From contig JAWPGT010000109.1 of assembly GCA_034638255.1 (NCBI GenBank), forward strand, positions 1-60,266: 60,266 nt of DNA, given 5' to 3'. The notes under the pieces are model-generated. The model was not told where the DNA came from. It saw nothing but the letters and a program-made list of their open reading frames with translations, and did not search any database. Made by a program: the position numbers and the translations under genes. The DNA is from Coprinus comatus. Taxonomy: Eukaryota; Basidiomycota; Agaricomycetes; Agaricales; Agaricaceae. Position 1 is the first letter of the stretch. Every line of letters starts with the position of its first letter. This document shows positions 1 through 11,500 of the stretch, one piece after another.

Positions 1-891
1 ACCAAACCTTCAAAAATCACTACTCTTTTCAATAATATGAACTTGGGATATATTGATACTCCTGCAGTTATTACCGATACCAATGGTTATCTTCTAATCC
101 TTTATCTACCTCAAGTTCTTGTAAAGGAATATCAGGTGGGTATTTGTCATTTATATTTTTTCTATTCCTCATATGTTTTTTAGGATCAGCTGGTTAATGC
201 TGCTAAACTGGTAGAGCCTTTATTTGAAATAAAAGATAATGGTTCTTGGAGAATGGAATCTACAAATTTTGTTTCTAAAGTCAATCAAACAATTGAACCT
301 GGTGTCTTAACACTTTGTCCTGGATGGTATGAGGTTGGAAAAGCAGTATGTTTCTTTTTTACTCTTATAATATTTTGATTAATGATGTACTTTAGTATTC
401 TAAAGAAGCAATTATGAAACCTTCTACGTCAATTTTGAAGAACTCAGCTCTAATTTCTACCTGGTTACAAGAAACACAAAGTGTTTTTGGAGAGATTGGA
501 GAATCCTAAACCTTCAGAACAAGATGAACAGGATGGGATTAATATTTCTCCATTGACTAAGGAATGGGGAAATAAGTGGAAGTCTTCTTTTTCTGCTATT
601 TCTATCATTTCTAATCGCATATCTCCCCCTCATTTTGACTTTAATGGTAACTATGCTTGGTTTGACCAAGTAGTTTCTGTTGGAAGTTATGAACAAGCTG
701 AAATTACATTTCCTGAATTAGGTGCTACCTTTTCTTATCCTCCAGGTACTGTTATTCAGTTTTGTGGAAATCTTTTGAAACATTCTGTTGGTGATTGGGA
801 CAAAGGTGATAGGATTTGTTATGCATTTTTCGTAAAGAAGGTTCTCTTTGATAAGATGAATATTTCTTTTCCTAATTGGGCTCGTGTTTGA
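1..891 (+). CDS. TET/JBP-like 2-oxoglutarate/Fe(II) dioxygenase, 3' part
   Basis: The 5' end lies outside the window. Visible exons are 1-135, 184-345 and 396-891, with GT-AG introns of 48-50 bp. The last exon has the signature of a double-stranded beta-helix 2OG-Fe(II) dioxygenase: an HxD pair (PPHFDFNGNYAW), a PPGTV turn, a distal metal-binding His (LLKHSVGDW) and the cosubstrate Arg in GDRICYAF. Spacing and order resemble the fungal TET/JBP group, which oxidises 5-methyl pyrimidines in DNA and is expanded in agaricomycetes, often near KDZ transposons; I see no KDZ transposase here. Exon 3 changes frame near 475-485 (TTTTTGGAGAG): the upstream frame stops at about 506 while the conserved domain runs in the next frame, so there is a one-base disruption that is either an error or decay. 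Substrate and activity are inference. It could be another 2OG oxygenase of the same fold. Confidence 0.5.
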
Positions 892-1009
892 TTAGGTATT
901 TTGTTTGTACTTCATAACAATTCCCTTATATAAACCAACTTGCCACGTCACCATTCTTCTTTCTTTCTCATTCCTACTATTGTTTTTCGAAACTTCAATT
1001 CTCTCAACT

Positions 1010-2883
1010 ATGGATTCTTCTAATACTTCACCTTATTCCTTGGAGAAAGAACTCAGTAGTCAACTCACCAAACATCTCGCTACTCTTAACAAGATAAAGA
1101 GTAAGACTAAAGGACAACCTGATCTTGGTATGTTTATGTTATTTTATTTTATTTTCTGTTTATTTAAATCAGTCTCTAGCTGCTATTAAAGTTCTCAAGA
1201 ATGAAATTATTCAAATAAAAGGAAAGCTAAAGACTATACGTTGTAAAATTACCAAAAGTAAGAAGCAACCAGATACTGGAGTATCTAGAGGAAATGGTAT
1301 GTTATTGTTACATATATTCGTTATTCATCTTATATACTTTGGTTATAGAACTAGAGGTAGAATTTCCTCAACCTCTTCCAATTATTTCTCAATCTACTTC
1401 AACTATTTCCCCGCATTCTCATAACAAGAAAAACAAAAAAACTACAATAGTTACATCTGAATCTACTTCCTCAGCTGTTGCTCAATCTGGTTCTACGCTT
1501 TCTCAATCTTCCTCAACTGGTCTTGAATCTGCTTCTGCTCTTTCTCAGCCTTCTTCCGCTCTTGCTCAATCTATGTCAACTATTCTCCATCGTTCTCCTA
1601 AGAAGAATAGAGCTGAAGTAGTTATAACTACATCACCTATGAAATCTCAACATTCTCCTAACAAACAACTGTCTTCCCCTCTTACTTCTCTATTATCATC
1701 ATCTTCATCTTCAAATAATGGTATCTTCTATTTCTACATTCTTTATCACAACAATTAACCTATAATCATAGAAGATTCTGGATTAGATCAGGTCACCTCT
1801 GATAATATCACAAATCAAGGTATCGTATTTTATTTTGTAATCATTTCATAAAAACAGCTTTAATAACCTATTAATATTAAGATACTAGTGATATTGTACC
1901 AACTTCTAGTAATCAAGAGCTTCTCTCTGGGCATAGATAAAGAGAGCTATGGTAAGTCATTTATTTATTGTTTAAAAATTATATCTCATCCTAGTTTAGT
2001 TCTTTCCAAAAAGCGACCTCTAGATGTTGATGATAGCTCAAGTGATGATGAAGATACACAATTACCTGGTTTGTTATTCATTCTATTATTCTATTATTGT
2101 ATCATTGACAAATATCTATAGAGCTCCAACCAACTAATATTCGTTCTGATAGGGTTGTTAAGAAACAAAAGGTTGTTCAGGTAGAAGGTGGTGATAAAAG
2201 TTCCAAAACAAAAGTCAAAAAACCAAGAGAGGCTGAACTAAAGGTCCTTACTGAGGAGGAACTGGCTGAATACAAAGGTATGTAAATTTATAATCGTAAT
2301 TTTGTCTATATTGATATACTATAGAAAATGACTTGGCTATACTTCATATGTGGCTAACTACTAAAGGCCCAAGGAAGCCTAGGATTGAAGCCGAGGTCAA
2401 GAACCGAATACGCATGCATTGTTCTTATTTACCTGAAGCCTATCTTGCAACAGAAGCTCTTACGGAGGAGCTTCTTACCAACAATTTGGGAAATATCTAT
2501 TGTCTTCATCATTCTAAAAAGGATAAGAGTACGAACCATATTGATGGGGACAAGACAGTTCGTGATATTGTTATTCATGGTGTTGGGGCAAGTAGAGCTG
2601 GAAGAGGGAAAAAAAGCGTTACTTTTCAGGAGGATGGGCTTTATCATTGTGGTTGTCCTGTGACTCTGTTATTGCAGGAGCTATATTTTGGAAGTTGTGG
2701 AAGGTTACTGCAGTTGTAAATGGAGAGGAGATTACTGAAGGATTTAACAGTCTTCCTTTAAATCCTAGAAACACGTTATTCGTGATCCAAAATCTTGAAG
2801 AGAATTTTGGTGTCAAGTGGACTGACTTCTATCGCAATACTGTCTATCCTGAAGATGATGAATGGGACAAGTGGTTTCTCTGA
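1010..2883 (+). CDS. Hypothetical Ser/Lys-rich multi-exon protein
   Basis: I do not recognise this gene. It starts at the ATG at 1010 (MDSSNTSPYS) and continues through many short exons. Clear ones begin after acceptors near 1176, 1349 and 2324. The first exons encode a Lys-rich, probably helical segment (IKVLKNEIIQIKGKLKTI). A Ser/Thr/Gln low-complexity stretch follows (about 1370-1720), then a short acidic patch (DVDDSSSDDED, about 2027-2060), then a basic patch. The C-terminal 180 residues look folded (from about 2325: LAILHMWLTTKGPRKPRIEAEV) and end EDDEWDKWFL. Near 2650 the frame must change by an offset that a 26 or 29 bp GT-AG segment (2649/2652-2677) would fix exactly; that is very short for an intron, so a frame break is the alternative. 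It lies 120 bp downstream of the dioxygenase in the same orientation, which may be chance. A nuclear or DNA-binding role would be a guess from composition only. Confidence 0.5.
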
Positions 2884-3025
2884 AGAAAATGGTTATGAGG
2901 TTTCAAAAGAGATATAGGCAGTTATTTGGTGAAGATATGGTTATAAACTAATTGTAGTAATCTATAGCCTTTGAATATATGATATGGTGGTAATAACAAT
3001 AATAGAAATGAAAAACTGAGAAAAA

Positions 3026-3625
3026 GTCTACTAAAGATATGTGTTCTTTAGTAGATTTCTACTAAAGAACTCGTACTTTTAGCAGGATCCTACTAAAGAA
3101 CTCGTACTTTTAGTAGATTTCTACTAAAGATATGTGTTCTTTAGTAGGATTCTACTAAAGATATGTGTTCTTTAGTAGATTCTACTAAAGATATGTGTTC
3201 TTTAGTAGGATTCTACTAAAGAACTCGTACTTTTAGTAGATTTCTACTAAAGATATGTGTTCTTTAGCAGGATTCTACTAAAGATATGTGTTCTTTAGTA
3301 GGATTCTACTAAAGAACTCGTACTTTTAGTAGATTTCTACTAAAGATATGTGTTCTTTAGTAGGATTCTACTAAAGAACTCGTACTTTTAGCAGGATTCT
3401 ACTAAAGAACACATATCTTTAGTAGAAATCCTGCTAAAGAACACATATCTTTAGTAGAATCCTGCTAAAGAACACATATCTTTAGTAGAATCCTGCTAAA
3501 GAACACATATCTTTAGTAGAAATCTACTAAAAAGTATGAGTTCTTTAGTAGAATCCTACTAAAGAACACATATCTTTAGTAGAAATCTACTAAAGAACCC
3601 ATATGTTTAGTAGGATTCTACTACA
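3026..3625. repeat. Array of 31-bp hairpin-forming repeats with an orientation switch
   Basis: About 19 units of about 31 bp stand head to tail. Each is a near-perfect palindrome: TCTACTAAAGA, a 5-9 nt centre, then TCTTTAGTAGA. Two centre types alternate irregularly, TATGTGT and ACTCGTA. Units up to about 3395 carry the centre as TATGTGT; from about 3400 most carry its reverse complement (ACACATA), so the two halves of the array are inverted relative to each other. Scattered T-to-C changes give TTTAGCAG in some arms. Single strands could fold into serial hairpins, or the two halves into one long foldback. A T10 run follows at 3632. I see no ORF across it. Confidence 0.9.
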
Positions 3626-4613
3626 ACTTATGTTTTTTTTTTTTGCATATGACAAAACTAAAAGTGTAGAAAATCATCATTAATCATGAAAAAATGTGTC
3701 ATATAATAATAATGGGTATATACATACAGATATATGTACAATAAAAGGCATATACACATGTATAATGAAAGGAACATATGTATGTACCCAATTAAAACAA
3801 CTAGTGGTACCCTTTTTTTACAACTAGTGGTACCTATCTGTTACCATTTTAATCAATCCCCTGCCCCAGTCTAATACAAGTGTCTGCAGTGTTTGTGTTA
3901 TATCTCAGTCATTTCTTAACCGTTTCCTTCCATTCCTTCGTCATCGTGCTCGCCTCGTCGTCCTCTACGATCCTGCGCTTACATGGCAGTGGAACTTTGT
4001 CAACCATAAAAAAACAATACGAACAGTACAACTAAGTCTATTGATCTGGCATTTCGACCGCATTCACAATCATCGAAGCGTCAGTGGAGACAGAGCTATT
4101 GCTGTATCTCTTGAATTCAGCTATACCTATGATTCTACAATAAACACGATCCATTGACATCTCTCTGGACTATATGTATACGAACCCCAACTGTAAATCT
4201 TAGACTAATACAACCGATCTTGCTGTGTAATTGTAATTGAAGTGTAAGAAAAAAGAATAAAATAGACAAAAACATGGTTCGTTGCCATAAAATACTCCCA
4301 GTTTTTCTTTCTGTTCTCGAGACTCGAACCCGTTTTCATCCCCGCAAATCATGTTGAGAGAGTTGACATTGTCGAACATTGAACACACCCAAACGTTTGA
4401 TTCCTCCTTAGGAATCAGGAAATCCCTTACAGAAATAGAAGAACTCGGCCCCGAAAACGTGGCGTCAGTGACATTACTCTTCTTTTTGACAACCAACATC
4501 ATTGAATTGAATTGAACGGCGTCAATCACAACGAGGTTGTACTTATACTCATTATCTGAGTTTGAACCTGATTCTTCTCCCCTACCTCTTGCGGCTAACC
4601 ATCACACCAGAAA
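3626..4613. other. Intergenic, no gene recognised
   Basis: AT-rich sequence with a duplicated ACTAGTGGTACC motif at about 3799 and 3823 and TATA-rich tracts (3700-3790). A minus-strand reading frame at 4200-4529 has no recognisable domain. It would lie upstream of NLR copy A, so part of this stretch is probably that gene's promoter. Confidence 0.5.
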
Positions 4614-7600
4614 ATGTCTTTCAGAAAGTATATATCCTTAGGCTACTGGAAAGCATGCTGGAAGAAAAAGGGATAAGCAAACAGTAAGTTGGATAATTAT
4701 AAATGATGCACTGATCAAAGTACCATCCGATAGTAATGTGCTCAGAAGCACCAGACCTAGTTAACAGCCTTAACGCTGGAAATAGTCCCAATTCTCCAGA
4801 GTTACAAGTTCTGTCTTCGTCTCCCGCCGGACATACTAGATCGGTAGTGGGACAATCTGAGGATGTATCCACAGGGCCCTTACTTTCCATTTGTAAGCAC
4901 ACATTACCAACACTAGAATTTGATATCATGACGTTGAAAGTAAAATTAGCAGCGAAAAACGATCCGGCACAGGATGTCAAGAGTAGTAACGATTCTGTTG
5001 AACCATCATCCCCACCACAGCAACCTGGGGACGTTATGGTAATAGAATTCAAGGAACGTAAGCAACCAGTTTAGAATGCAATTGATGCTGATGATCTGAT
5101 AAGTTAAACAAGGCCTCCCCGAGGTCACCAATAATGGGTCTATTAAGCTATCATCTCTGCTACACCAGCCTGAGGAAGATATTGTAATACAAGCACAGGA
5201 CGACATCACATACCCCTCTGGTAGGTCGTACAACACCAATAATTGAACGTGTCTTGAGGAATGAGCTGATTTGATCAGTGACAGGGAGTAATCCAATCAG
5301 CCAGCCACAACCTGTCGATTCAGAGCAGATTAAATCCACACAAATAGTCGCTGAACCTGAAGGAGAGAGCCATGCATTACAACTGTTCGACTCTACAACG
5401 ATTAACAACCCCGCTACAAACCCTTCAGATATCCCATTGACAGAAACGGAGGCAATCACAACCCCAAATCTTCTTTCAGTCGCAGTACAAAATCAACAAG
5501 TTGGTTCTTGTGCGTAATGTACCACTCACTGCGTATATACCAAGAAAACTGATTTCGAGGTAGACATACAAACAGTTCCTCAGCAAACGCTCACTATCAA
5601 CGGTGGTTCCACTTCACTGATCGATCATTCAAGTACAATTATCGTTGGGGGAACTAATAATACGGTTGTACAAGCTCCAACTCCAGACATCGGGAGTAAA
5701 AGTGAGTGTTTAAACATATGATTATCTATGATATCATATATAATGTAAATTCAGCACTTAAACGCCTATCTAAATATTCCGACCCAAATGCCGAACTCGA
5801 CGCCAATGCTCGTTATCCCCCTCCTCGGTGTCATCCAGGAACCCGCGAGCAACTTTTATTGGAAGCAATGGATTGGCTTATAAACCATGACTTAACGCAG
5901 CCGCAGCCTCAAAAGCGAGTAATTTGGCTAATCTGTCTAGCTGGTGTAGGAAAGACAGCTTTTGCACAGACGGTTGCGGAACGTGCAAAGGAAAAAGGGT
6001 TACTTGGAGGAACGTTTTTCTTCTCTCGTCCTAACTATCGAAACAATTCAAACACAGTTGTCCCTACGATTGCACACCGGCTGGCTGTAACGAACGAGGA
6101 TTATAAACGAGAAGTCGGTAAAGTCATATCTGCCGATACTCACATATTACGGGCGAATTTCAAGATTCAATTCGAAGAATTGCTTATAAAACCCCTTCGA
6201 CAAATACAGACGAAAGCAAAACTTTTGATCGTTCTTGATGGGTTGGATGAATGTGAAGGAACGAGTGATCAAATCGAGATAGTGGAAGAAGTCATTCGTG
6301 TTGCTGCACTTTCAGAGAAATCTCTTCCTGTTTTATGGTTGACTTGTAGTAGACCGGAACGCCATCTAAAACGCCTCTATCGTAAAAGAAAGGACATTCA
6401 AGACTCGTGTTTACTCACGGAGCTTCCTGTAAAATCGTTGGAGCCAGTTCAGGATACGGAGCGGTACATTCGTCAACAATTCGAACGGCTTCAGGACAAG
6501 TATTGGGAGGAGGTGGATGATAATTGGCCAGGCCAAGAACGATTACTGCGGATTATCGGATTATCCTCGGGACTATTTGCCTCCGCTACCACCATTATGC
6601 GGTCCCCCGACGATGAGAATCGTGACCCTAATGATCTACTGGACACGGTTATTCAAGCACTTGATGGATGGGGTGATCAGCAGAGGTCAGCGTTACAAAG
6701 GAATCCATTGGAGCGGCTCTACGACCTATACGCAGGGATTGTTGATCAAATCCCCCCAGATGCCATGGATGATACTCGATTATTGATCCACGGACATCAA
6801 TGGATGCGTCAAAACCCGTGGTTTCACCCGCGCTCTGTTAAAGGATTTGCAAATCTCCTTGGGTTAAGCAAAGGAAGGATGGATGCTGCCGCATCTTATC
6901 TTCACTCTGTACTTTACATCGATCTTGAGCCGCCGCGTGATACGGATATTCCGGGTCATTTACACTTCTTCCATGCATCGTTTTCTGATTTTCTTCGGGA
7001 TCCTAAATCGGGGCGCTTGCGAATGGATGAAAAAAGTGATGAATTGGTTATTCAGGCGCTTGTCAACAGAGCTAAAGTGGTAATCAACTCGAATGTGTAC
7101 TTTTACCATTTAGACACTGGCACGAATTTTCTGAATTGTGTGCGCTTTCAATCGATCGTGGTGTATTGACTTGGAGCTATGACAATATTGAAGGTTAATT
7201 TACGTTTGCCTTGCATGTCAATGATTACTGATTTCTCAAATTGTCAGAGGAGTGGGAGGACATCGAAGCCGTTCTTCACTGTGCAATCAAGATATTTCTC
7301 GCATATGGTATGGAGGAGGATAATATGAACTTCGACTTCACCAGGATTGCACATATCGAGGTTTTGGGCCTATACAAAATCCCTGAACACGTTGTATTCA
7401 GCGGCCGTTCAATTGATACAGAAAATGTCGACGACAAACAGTTCCTTTGCGAGATTACAAGATCGTTGTTGAGCGATGCTGTCAATAGCGCTGATCCAAA
7501 CGACGAATTAAATACATATGTTTTAAATTCTTACAAATCATTTCAATCAACCAGAGGGACACCTAGTGCTATTGGGTATGATTCTTTTCTAAAACAAATT

Positions 7601-8349
7601 CAACTTCAGAGCTTGATTTGCTTGTGTTTAGCAGACATTCAATTGATACAGAAAATGTCGACGTCAAACAGTTCATTCGCGAGATTACAAGCTCGTTGTT
7701 GAGTGCTGTTGCCAGTAGCACCGACCCAGATGACGAGTTAAATGGATATGTCCCGAATCGTTACGGGTTACATCGATTAACCTCAACTAACGCGACACTT
7801 AGTGCCCTTGGGTATGATTCTTGTTTGAAACCGGTTGAACTTCGGACCTTGATTTGCTTACTTTTACGTGTTTGTAGATCCAGGACGGTATTGTCATTGT
7901 TTGGTACAAGCAAAAACACTGTATTATGCGTATTAGGAAGACATACGGAACGTTTACCAAGTCCCGCACCAATATTTGAAGGCAGACCAGGCATTTCCCT
8001 ACGATTTCATTCAACCCGACATCCTTCCGAAGTATGGCCACAATACTTCCAACTCAAGCGTTATACAAACATTGAACATAAATGGACATTTGATGACTAT
8101 GAGGGTAATTTGTCAATCTGGTTGAGTAGGCTATGTGCAATGGTGACAGACGAGATTCCGGAGGCTCGTTTCCTTATGACCCAACTGGCAGAGTTGAAAG
8201 ACCTCCTCAGTGATAATATTCAAATAAGCAATTTACCAGAACCTAGTGGATTACCTCAACTTGTCAGGAGGCCAATGCCTGGGATGGATGTAATGTCAAT
8301 ACCGCCGGGAACAACCTGGACAATACCATTGGAGCCTCCGCGTTGGTAA
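4614..8349 (+). pseudogene. NLR-like NACHT STAND protein, copy A (frame-damaged)
   Basis: A member of the fungal NLR (STAND NTPase) family, presumed to sense non-self and trigger incompatibility or cell death. Exon 1 starts at ATG 4614 with MSFRKYISLGYWKACWKKK, matching exon 1 of copy C; an in-frame TAA follows just before the donor GTAAGTTGG. Disordered segments lie at 4736-5074 and 5278-5517. Exon 5560-5701 encodes the shared motif (LIDHSSTIIVGGTNNTVVQ). After an intron at 5702-5754 come the linker RYPPPRCHPGTRE, Walker A GVGKTAFAQ, Walker B LLIVLDGLDEC and CSRPERHLK of the NACHT core. The frame shifts by one base between about 7085 and 7110 (FYHLDTG to HWHEFSELC). An intron lies near 7194-7247. 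The C-terminal domain with HPSEVWPQY (about 8020-8040) is reached only after a 230-bp tandem duplication that also breaks the frame. It reads as a decayed gene, although the single-base breaks could be sequencing errors; the duplication is not. Confidence 0.8.
7391..7850 (+). repeat. 230-bp tandem duplication inside NLR copy A
   Basis: Two adjacent copies, about 7391-7620 and 7621-7850, share long blocks such as TTCAATTGATACAGAAAATG (7409 and 7639, offset 230 bp) and end with similar CTTGATTTGCTT segments. The proteins read in different frames (offset 2), as expected because 230 is not a multiple of three. The downstream C-terminal domain is in the frame of the second copy, so the duplication itself disconnects the first half from the end of the protein. 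Confidence 0.85.
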
Positions 8350-8527
8350 AAAGTTGTTTGATGTAATATAAGTATATATCCTAATGTTTTCAAGTTGTAG
8401 TGTGGTAAATACTTTCCTGTGTGAATGGAACTATGTTCCGAGTCGTAGTAGAACTTTAACAATATTCAGTATATTTGTCAATATTTATGAAATATTCCCA
8501 CGACCAGGCGTTTACGCTGGCGGAGTA

Positions 8528-11500
8528 ATGGCTGCATACTTTCATCAAAACATGGACCACCGTCCCCAGCGGCAGGACACATTCGACCTACGCGAGCACA
8601 TCGTCCAAGACGACGTCGGTAACAATATGCACCTTCACGCCGATGCTGCTTCTCATCATCCTCAACACCAACAACAACACCATGAAGGAGAACAACGTTC
8701 TGTACTTGACGACGACTCTGATGACGGTGTCGTTGAAGGTGAAGATTATATAGACGACGATGAGGAAGGTGAAGGAGATGGAGATAGTAGTGGTTCTTCT
8801 GAGCTTTCAGTTCCTAATGAATTGATTGATTTTGATTTGGTTTATTCGTTGCATTCGTTTGCTGCGACGGTGGAGGGTCAGGCAAATGTTGTCAAGGGGG
8901 ATAGGCTTTATTTGATTGATGATAGTAACAGTTACTGGTGGTGGTTGGTTAGGGTGTTGAAGACTCAGGAGGTCGGATATATTCCCGCTGAGAATATCGA
9001 AACACCGTTTGAACGCTTGGCCAGGTTGAACAAGCATAGAAATGTCGATGTGAGTGTTTTCACATAATTTATTGTTATAATTGAGTTTAATATTGGATTT
9101 TTTTTTTTAGCTTGCTTCAGCAACTCAGGCAGAGATGCAAGGTGACTTGGAAGCGTCGCATGATATTCTACGAAATAAAACTGCTAATTCTCATAATGGA
9201 CACGCTACACCCTCAAAACGAGGAGTACAATTCACAGCTGCATTCTCAATGCACAGATACCCGCCAGCTGTATGGAACGAAGAGGAGATAGAAGAGGAGG
9301 ATGTCGAATGGGACGAGGGAGAGTACTTTGGTAATGATCCTGATTTGGTAGAGGATGAGAAGGCTAGGGATGAAGGAATGGAAGGCGACGATGGAATGCA
9401 GTGGGATGATTCTGTTGTGGAAGAGATGCATATTCCGCGACAACACCAGGCCCAAACTCACGGTATTCCAGATGCTTTGCAACCTGCCTCAGGCTTGACT
9501 AGAGAACAACAACAACAGCTGATGATGAGACAGCAACAACACGCTCAACAGATGGCTGCACAGCAGCAGCAACAGCAGCAGCAGAATGAGCAGAATGCGT
9601 CAGGCTCGAAGGAGAGATTGGCGGCTCCAGATGCATTGAGACCTGGTTCTGTTTCACCTAACGTTAACCGAAGGCTGGATCCCGCGGACGTCACGGAAAC
9701 GGTCAGGAAGACCATTACACCTGTCGTCGCAAGAGGTGATGATAACAGTAAATATTCGCCTGTAGAGGAAGAACGAGAAAGGGAACGGCAAAAGAGGGTT
9801 AGAGAAGAGGAAGAAGAAGCCGCTCGTAAACGAGCAAAAGGCAAGAATGGTAGTACCTCTCCTGCTCCATCTTCTCAGAAACAACAAGGAGGGAAGTTGC
9901 GCAAGGAACCCCAGCATCATACGCGGGAGAAAGACCCAGAAGAAGATGCAAAGGAGAAAGATAAGGAGAAGAAGAAGAAGAGTGGAATGTTTGGTGGATT
10001 ATTCAGTGGAAGAAAGAAGAATAAAGAGAAGAACGCGTCAATTTCTTCATTCGACAGTGGTGCAGTGGATGGGAATAATGTTCGCGATATCAGAGCTTCA
10101 GAGGAAAGTTCGAAATCAGGTAGACCATCGGTTGCTTCTTCAGCTGATGGAGTGATTTCCCCAACAACGAATTTGGCTATGCAACAACAACAACTCCCAC
10201 GTACTTCGAACTCTATTGATCAAAAGAACTCAAATCCTACAACCCCTGAAAGACCACCTCAAGTTTCTCAGCATGCTTCTCAATTACGACAACGCGATCA
10301 AGAACAACAAGCTTTATATCAACAATATCTTAACCGTTCACCTTCTTCACCACCGGAAGCTCAACCTTCACTTGGATTATGGTCTTATTCTGCCGTACTT
10401 GGATCTTCACCTGGAAATATTTCTAGTGGATCTATAGGTCCTAGCGGAAGTACAGGTAGTGGCTTAGGACCTCCAACGACACCTAGACAAAGACCCGGAA
10501 GTTTGATTTTGACTTCTTCAAGCATGGATGGTTCTGGAGTTCCTGAACTTTCAGTTATTCGAGTATTTGCTGGAAAAAATCTTCAAACGGAAGCTACTTT
10601 CAAAACGGTTTTACTTAATTCATCAACTACTTCATCAGATCTTATACGTCAAGCTATTCAAAGATTCAGATTACCTGGTGGAGATAATCAAAATGATTAT
10701 TATTTAACAGTCAAACATATTGAAGGTGGAAGTTATGCGAAATTGAAAGATGAAGAAAAACCTTTGGTTGTGTTTGAAGAATTGGTTAGAGAGAATGGAG
10801 AGAAAGAGGAAATGGAAAAAATGATGATGATGATGCAGATGATTCCAAAAGTTAAAAGAAGTAGTGTTGGAAGTATTTCTTCGATTGCAAGTAATTTGTC
10901 GATGCATCCGGCTATTACAAAGTTACCTATGAATGATTTATGGAAGATTCGAAAGTCAAGTTTTATTTGAATAGGAGATTGGATGGTGGTGATAATGGTT
11001 TGGATGATGAAAGTACGGAGGATGGAATGATTATGGATGGAGTTGAAGAGGATGTTGGTAAGGATGATAATTTGATTGGAAATGGAAATGGAGGTGTTGG
11101 TGTTAATGTTACTGAGGATGGTGATGATATTGTGTTGGTGGATAATCTTAATGGTGAAGATTCGGAACAATTGACAAGTCCTTTGAAAAGTCAAAATCAA
11201 TATCTTACGGTTTCGACAAGTGGAACGAATGTTTCTTCAGAGAGATTTTCAAGTCCTTCGGTTCGATTTGCAGTGCAATTGGTACTGTATCATGAAGATA
11301 TACCGGATAATATGGTTTTCCATCCTACGACAGAGGCTATTGTGTTCAAGAAAGATTTGAGAGAATCTGAAGTGGCGATGTTGGATAATCCCAGTGTTAA
11401 TCCTTTATTAAGGAAAAAGGTATATTTTTATGGTTTTTTGATTTTGATTATTCTAAACAATTATTCTTAGGTATTATTATTCCCGAAAAACGCAACCGTA

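Noticed and set aside
3026..3625. CRISPR-like array
   Set aside because: The units are palindromes with almost no unique spacers, in a eukaryotic genome; it is a hairpin satellite.
4305..4345. tRNA B-box on the minus strand (GGGTTCGAGTC)
   Set aside because: No A-box or cloverleaf at the right distance; chance match.
9545..9920. Minus-strand coding frames opposite the SH3-RA gene
   Set aside because: Cys-, Ser- and Arg-rich products are mirror images of the polyQ and Glu/Lys-rich exon.
10930..10970. Programmed ribosomal frameshift in the SH3-RA gene
   Set aside because: No recognisable slippery heptamer or following structure; similar breaks occur in unrelated genes nearby, so an indel is simpler.
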